Below, piece after piece: positions 59,811 to 64,000 of a stretch of DNA of 64,000 bases. The stretch covers positions 7,599,001-7,663,000 of the forward strand of contig CM069597.1 of NCBI GenBank assembly GCA_035771175.1. Reading direction: 5' to 3'. The notes under the pieces are model-generated. The model worked only from the letters and a program-made list of their open reading frames with translations, searched no databases and was not told the DNA's origin. The position numbers and the translations under genes are program-made. Origin of the DNA: Paratinospora sagittata. Its lineage: Eukaryota > Streptophyta > Magnoliopsida > Ranunculales > Menispermaceae. How positions within the stretch are numbered: position 1 is the first letter of the stretch; each line of letters starts with the position of its first letter.

Positions 59811-60810
59811 ATTAGGAACTCTTGAAGAGCTTGCTTCACTACCCACTTTACTATCTAACCTTGGTGAAAAGGAGCTCTCACTTCGTTTATGTTGAAAAAC
59901 ACCCCTTAACGGAGAAACAAGGGCTTTAAGCCATTCACCATAACTAAAATTTGGCATGTTCCTTCCACTGTCTTCCGGTAATGGAGAAGAACACCCAAAT
60001 GTTTCACGACTTAACTTTCCACAAGAATGGTAAAATTTTGGCAACCGCTCATATCTAAAGCAGATCCATTGCTATGTTCTTTCATTATTCAAAATAATGC
60101 CTCAGAGCAATGGTTTTTCCAAACTTAACTCAAATCTAACCCGGATGAACTTTCTTTGTTCTATTGATCTTTTCGGAATCTCCTCAACCTTGACCACCGG
60201 CCCCATCTTCTGCCCAATTTTCATCCCCACTTGCTTTCCTCTACAATCCAATGGTAAACCATGGATTTGCACCCAAAACTTGCATGTAGAAAAAGAAATT
60301 GTTTTTAAGTTAATATCTGGACTCCATGGTTTTACCAAGAATAAATATTCATTGATAGCCATGGACCATTTTCAAGAACGAAATTCATTGCTTGAGGGCT
60401 TGTGAAAAAAAAATTGGAATATATTGTTGGCCACTTCTGTAATTCTCACCTCTGAAGAGAGTGACCAAGCACCCGGTGAACTCTCCTTTAAGCCATTTCT
60501 ATTGAAAGTCTTAATTGTCATGAGATGCCCCATAACACTGAGTTTACAAACTTCCATATCCACCTGCTTACATTCCGTCTCCACATGAACTTCCTTAATT
60601 TCTTTCCCAGATAAGGAGAATTTACTCAAAACTGATTGAATCTTCTCCTCTATCTCTGATGATGAAGAAGACCCTTCACCACTGAACTTTTTGTTGCTGA
60701 TTCCTTCTGTAAATCCCCCTAATCAAAACCAGAAGCTTAGAAATCAAACAAGAAAGACAAAACCCACTTCTCAGTGAAGGACAACGCGAGGCGAATCTGT
60801 CACTTTGGAG
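59811..60810 (-). pseudogene. LINE ORF1 (DUF4283 and zinc knuckle)
   Basis: Minus reading from about 60680: the DUF4283 RNA-binding region with MGHLMTIKTFNRNGLKE, NEYLFLVKPWSPDIN-like and CKFWVQIHGLPLDCRGKQ, IGQKMGPVVKVEEI, then LPKFYHSCGKLSRETFGCSS, the CCHC knuckle of plant L1 ORF1. Frameshifts near 60370 and 60060 separate the pieces. The 5' UTR (60680-60810) ends at the TSD. ORF1 proteins of L1 bind the LINE RNA. This copy is inactive. Confidence 0.82.
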
Positions 60811-60824
60811 AGTTCTAATAACAT

Positions 60825-61618
60825 GAATACAAAAGAATAAAATGAATGAAGTTAAGAACATGAAATATAGTGGAATTCCTAAGAGAAACTCGTACAAGTT
60901 ACTTAAAGCACAAAAAAGAAGCACGAGAAAGTATTGCTAAAAATCTAACAGACCTAGATCAACTAAAATAATCTCCTTCCATGAATCATGAAGCAATGAA
61001 GTCCTTCATAACCTCTCAAATACATGGAAAATCCGTAGGGTCAATTTCATTTAGAGGCGCTTATAACAGCGAAGAAGAGATAAGTAAAAATAGGCGAATC
61101 ACCACAGAGTGGGCCTATGAGCAATTCCAAAGGAAGGAAAGATGTGTACTTCTTCAACTCTTGGAGAAAAGGGTCACGAATGAGTGCAAAAAACTCAAGA
61201 AAAAAGTTAGAAAGTGATACAAATGAGGAAAAATATGATAAAAACTTATAATTGTTGCTGCAATTGATGATTTTATGGAAATGTTAAATGCCAGGTATTG
61301 ATTGGGTAACCAATGTAGGGACATCTTATTATGTGATGCAATGCAATAGAAATTAGAGTTTATAGCACAGTACAAGCACCCAAAGAAATAGTTGGGTGTA
61401 GGGTCTCAAATCAACGTTTTTCTATTTTTTAAAATCTTATATTTTCTGTAAATTCTCTATTTTTGGTAACTTTATTATTTTTGATAAATTTACTATTTTT
61501 AATAAATTATTATTTTTAATAATTTTTGTTGAATTAAGAAATTGTTTCTTGATGTTTTATTCTTCTATCTCTTCCTCCGGTACTTCTTACAATCGCCCCG
61601 TTAGAGAACTACAAATCA
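60825..61618. other. Flank right of the LINE, one unrecognised short frame
   Basis: A 78-codon plus frame (60981-61217) reads like a charged, helical peptide (GAYNSEEEISKNRR, CKKLKKKVRK) but I do not recognise it, and nothing around it shows a start, intron or conserved motif. 61420-61540 is low-complexity TATTTTTAATAA-type sequence. No other feature was found. Confidence 0.35.
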
Positions 61619-61921
61619 ATGTATCTTTTTGGTTCATGTGCCCTACGTCTTGATGCTACACCTTGTAGGGAGTTCTACACCTCCAACAGTTTTGGTGATT
61701 TTGGCATTGTGAGAAAGGGAATCAGTAGAGCTTCTAAAGTTACAAGCAAGGGTGATGTGAAGATCAAAACTAATAATGAATGCAAAATAATTTTTTCGGA
61801 TGTCAGACATGTATATACCAAATCTTCGAATGAACCTAATTTTTGCAAGAAAAGTATACGAGACAAGGTACATGAATCAGTTTGTGAGTGGACAATGGAA
61901 GCTTACCAAGGGTTAATCTAG
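61619..61921 (+). pseudogene. Ty1-copia protease / gag-pre-integrase remnant
   Basis: The plus frame has RLDATPCREFYTSNSFGDFG, matching the copia protease neighbourhood LDTGATSHATPRREFFT with the catalytic Asp but lost Thr-Gly. It continues VRKGISRASKVTSKGDVKIK and CKIIFSDVRHV, then VCEWTMEAYQGLI in place of GKWKLTKG.L. It is a 100-codon piece of copia pol without gag, integrase or RT nearby. The open frame is fortuitous, as the motifs are eroded. Confidence 0.65.
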
Positions 61922-62635
61922 TGGTTGCACACTACACAAATTGGAAGCAAATTAAAGCTTTTTTGGGTTAAGACAGGTAAAACCTGGGTTCTAATACCAG
62001 TATTGGGTAGTCTTGGCCTCTGTCAACCCCAAAAACTAGTTCAGGAGGTGAGGATTGTCCTCACACTTATAAACTAACGTTGAACTAACCACTTGCCCCT
62101 TCTACTGTCAATCGATGTGGTTTAAACCCCAACATAGCCTATTAAACTCATTTGAAATAAGAAACAACTGAGCAATTGCATTTATCAATTCTCTAATATA
62201 ATATGCAATAATACCCAACATTAGATTGGGCGATCGAGAGTGATGGAGTTGAGGGGCATAAGGCTCTATAGATCCTGACTTAAAAAAAAACAATATATAT
62301 ATATATATATATAATATGCACTAAAGATGTTAATGTTGGGCGGGTCTGAATCTCTATTAGTACTGATATTGTCCTTAATTTAATCATCTTTGGGCTCAAG
62401 TGATGTTTTACTTCAAAAAACCTCGATACTAATGAGGGTGAGATCTCAACTTATATTTTATGTGATGAACTTACTGTTAGCAATAAGGTAAGGACAAATA
62501 AATAAATAACTAAAATATTATTAACATAGACAATAGAAGTCAAACAACAATATGCTCATAACCAACAACAGAATAAGTTTAAAAATAAACCAAATTCAGC
62601 AGAACATAGGTTGAGCAAGATGGAACCGAGGCCTA
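61922..62635. repeat. Dispersed-repeat fragments (SINE- or LTR-like)
   Basis: 61910-62015 shows TCTAGTGGTTGCAC and GGGTTCTAATACC, which could be degenerate A and B boxes. TGTCAACCCCAAAAACTAG with CGATGTGG (62024-62120) and CCTCGATACTAATGAGGGTGAG (62424) are words common in plant LTR/SINE repeats. An (AT)n run lies at 62293-62313. No borders or target duplications were found. Confidence 0.35.
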
Positions 62636-63155
62636 TGTAACACACAGAGTCCTTAAAACAGATTTGCCCCTCACGTTGGTGTAAGAGGTAGATTGACATC
62701 TGTCTCCCAGGATACAACAGCAGATAAGCAGCTGACTAGCACCTCGTCACTACTCGAGTGAACTAAGCTTAGCAAAAGACTATCACAACATACCAACACA
62801 CCTCATAACCAAAAAGAAGAACTAGAGAGGAAGAAGAAAATTCCATAAGTAATAGAAAACTCTGAGAATTGGTGTGTTCAAAACAAGGGAAGGCACCCCT
62901 TATATACTAGTAGAAGAGGGTGATGCTCTTAATGTCCTCATTAAGATCACTAAATTACCTCAAATGTTACGAATTAAATTGAATTAAAACCATATAACGA
63001 TTTTTTCAATTTAATTCAAATTTAAAACTCAATTAAATTATTTAACTGTTACTAACTTTAATTCAATTTAAAACATATAACGAATTTTCTAATTTAAAAC
63101 TCAATTAAATTTAAACCGTTACAAATATAATTTTCATTTAATAAATTTTCCAACA
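62636..63155 (-). mobile_element. 3' LTR of a Tork-like copia element
   Basis: On plus it starts TGTAACACACAGAG and ends AATTTTCCAACA (minus: TGTTGGAAAATT), followed by ATTCCCTAC, the complement of the purine tract GTAGGGAAT. CCTCACGTTGGTGTAAGAGG and TGTCTCCCAGGATACAAC near 62680-62720 are typical of this copia LTR group. AATTTAATTGAG-type AT-rich repeats fill 62980-63150. The partner LTR is outside the window. Confidence 0.65.
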
Positions 63156-64000
63156 ATTCCCTACATGAATGAAAAATGACTATAACAACAGACACTAGAC
63201 TTGGTGATAGAATTCCATGGTCGAAACCTGCATAGGATAGGTAGGTGTTACCCTTTGAACCTTCCCTTGTGGAAGTATGTTTACATTACTAGCTGATCAG
63301 TAAACACGATGTCCTTGAACTGTTCAGCCATTTGTGTTAACGATGACGTACTCCATACGAGAATCGTTCCAATCTCAACTCGGTTCTTATAGCTATGTTC
63401 GTTTTGGCCATGAACATCTCCCTGATTTTGCAAGAGTTTTAAAGGAATCAAGCCTTTTGGAACGCCTCTTTGAAGTAGCCCCACTTCTCTCTCACATAGG
63501 TGATTTCTTAATGAAGAGTAGCCCACATTACTTTGCTCAGATTTTCGACGCCTAAGAATCATTAAAAGCCTAGCTTATCCTTTTTCTTAAGGTTATCATT
63601 GTTTTCATCATAGGAATGGATAAGGGTAATCCCCACAGTGATCCAACACAGTCTTTACAATTAGGTTGTCCCTTTGAACCTAGATCTTAGGATCTCCAAT
63701 CAACTAGGTTAGGTTTTCATTGTATCGGCTTATTCTGTCATGGGCTTTAGTCTCATTCCCCTCGATGATTTCTCAACTAGCTTTCTGTTATATTTTGACC
63801 TCACATAGTCAATAGAGATAACTCCAGTTGAGAGTAGTTGTCTAATGGTATTATGTCTTCGATGAATATGTCTTGATTTACCATTATACATGTTGCTTTG
63901 TGCCCAACCAATAACAAATTGACTATCACAGTATATGCATATTGTTGGCACAGGCTTTGACCACCTTGGAATATCCTCTAAGAATTGGCGTAGCCATTCC
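63156..64000 (-). pseudogene. Copia RNase H and 3' internal region, running off the window
   Basis: Minus reading in 63730-63951: ICIYCDSQFVIGWAQSNMYN, GKSRHIHRRHNTIRQLLSTG, VISIDYVRSKYN and LVEKSSRGMRLKP, the conserved end of copia RNase H in Tork-type elements. 63156-63730 is the untranslated stretch between the pol end and the polypurine tract. 63952-64000 continues RNase H (WLRQFLEDIPRW-like). The remaining pol lies beyond the right edge, so intactness cannot be judged. Confidence 0.8.

Larger units (their letters stand above)
45064..60824 (-). mobile_element. L1-type LINE with 14-bp TSD, interrupted by nested insertions
   Basis: AGTTCTAATAACAT occurs at 45064-45077 and again at 60811-60824. 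Between these the minus strand carries LINE ORF1, endonuclease, RT, zf-RVT and RNase H in order. The A-rich 3' tail (TTTTCTTTTGCC on plus) touches the left TSD. LINE body segments are about 59811-60810, 57005-57113, 51397-53835, 48286-49201 and 45078-45964, about 5.3 kb. Insertions are organelle DNA with a copia element, a SIRE-like LTR, a MULE-like segment and a solo gypsy LTR. Confidence 0.85.

Noticed and set aside
1..64000. CRISPR arrays, operons, rRNA and tRNA genes
   Set aside because: Spaced identical repeats, gene strings and RNA cloverleaf or rRNA signatures were looked for and not found; the tandem arrays present have no unique spacers.

Overview
The window looks like repeat-rich nuclear DNA of a eudicot plant. 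It is AT-rich with T-rich GT-AG introns, and it carries Ty1-copia and Ty3-gypsy retrotransposons, an L1-type LINE, MULE and hAT-like DNA elements, tRNA-derived SINEs and an organelle-DNA insertion. There is one convincing host gene: a seven-exon neprosin-family (DUF4409/DUF239) secreted protease-like protein at 17129-19644 (+). I see no rRNA or tRNA gene, no CRISPR array and no bacterial feature. The species cannot be named from the sequence.

Layout, left to right. 1-5290: decayed Tat-lineage Ty3-gypsy derivative (gag with stops, no pol found, a minisatellite, an antisense 'gypsy-type transposase' remnant, an LTR-like end). 5296-12258: 3' end of a Ty1-copia element, with its LTR and about 2 kb of flank duplicated in tandem; only the first copy was later hit by a solo gypsy LTR (6299-8264). 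12965-13251: a SINE with a 13-bp target duplication. 16195-16658: six CACGTG G-boxes upstream of the neprosin gene. 19645-23987: mostly unassigned intergenic DNA.

23988-36309: a minus-strand chromovirus Ty3-gypsy element (3' LTR, chromodomain, integrase, RNase H/RT, part of the protease), broken by a foreign solo LTR inside its own LTR (25694-27074) and by two long solo-LTR insertions inside pol (28687-31874 and 33602-36055). Both pol insertions carry a related extra segment beginning TGTCACACCC at the left edge. In the second, that segment is a perfect 162-bp inverted repeat. 37292-42394: a long SIRE-like copia LTR carrying another solo LTR (38175-40903). 42313-44086: a direct duplication carrying a hAT-like MITE with GA-rich cores.

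45064-60824: one L1 LINE (minus strand) framed by a perfect 14-bp target-site duplication about 15.7 kb apart. Its body was opened by (a) organelle-derived DNA containing part of plastid atpB, itself hit by a young, internally deleted copia element with 5-bp TSD and nearly identical LTRs; (b) a second SIRE-like LTR; (c) a MULE with a FAR1-like transposase; and (d) a solo gypsy LTR with TSD ATTAG. 61619-64000: remnants of two further copia elements, the last running off the window.

Nothing here behaves as an operon or a new defence-type system. The main value lies in the datable nesting order, the perfect palindrome at an LTR edge, the shared near-palindromic GCGC-core motif arrays in two LTR families, and the G-box-rich promoter of the neprosin gene.
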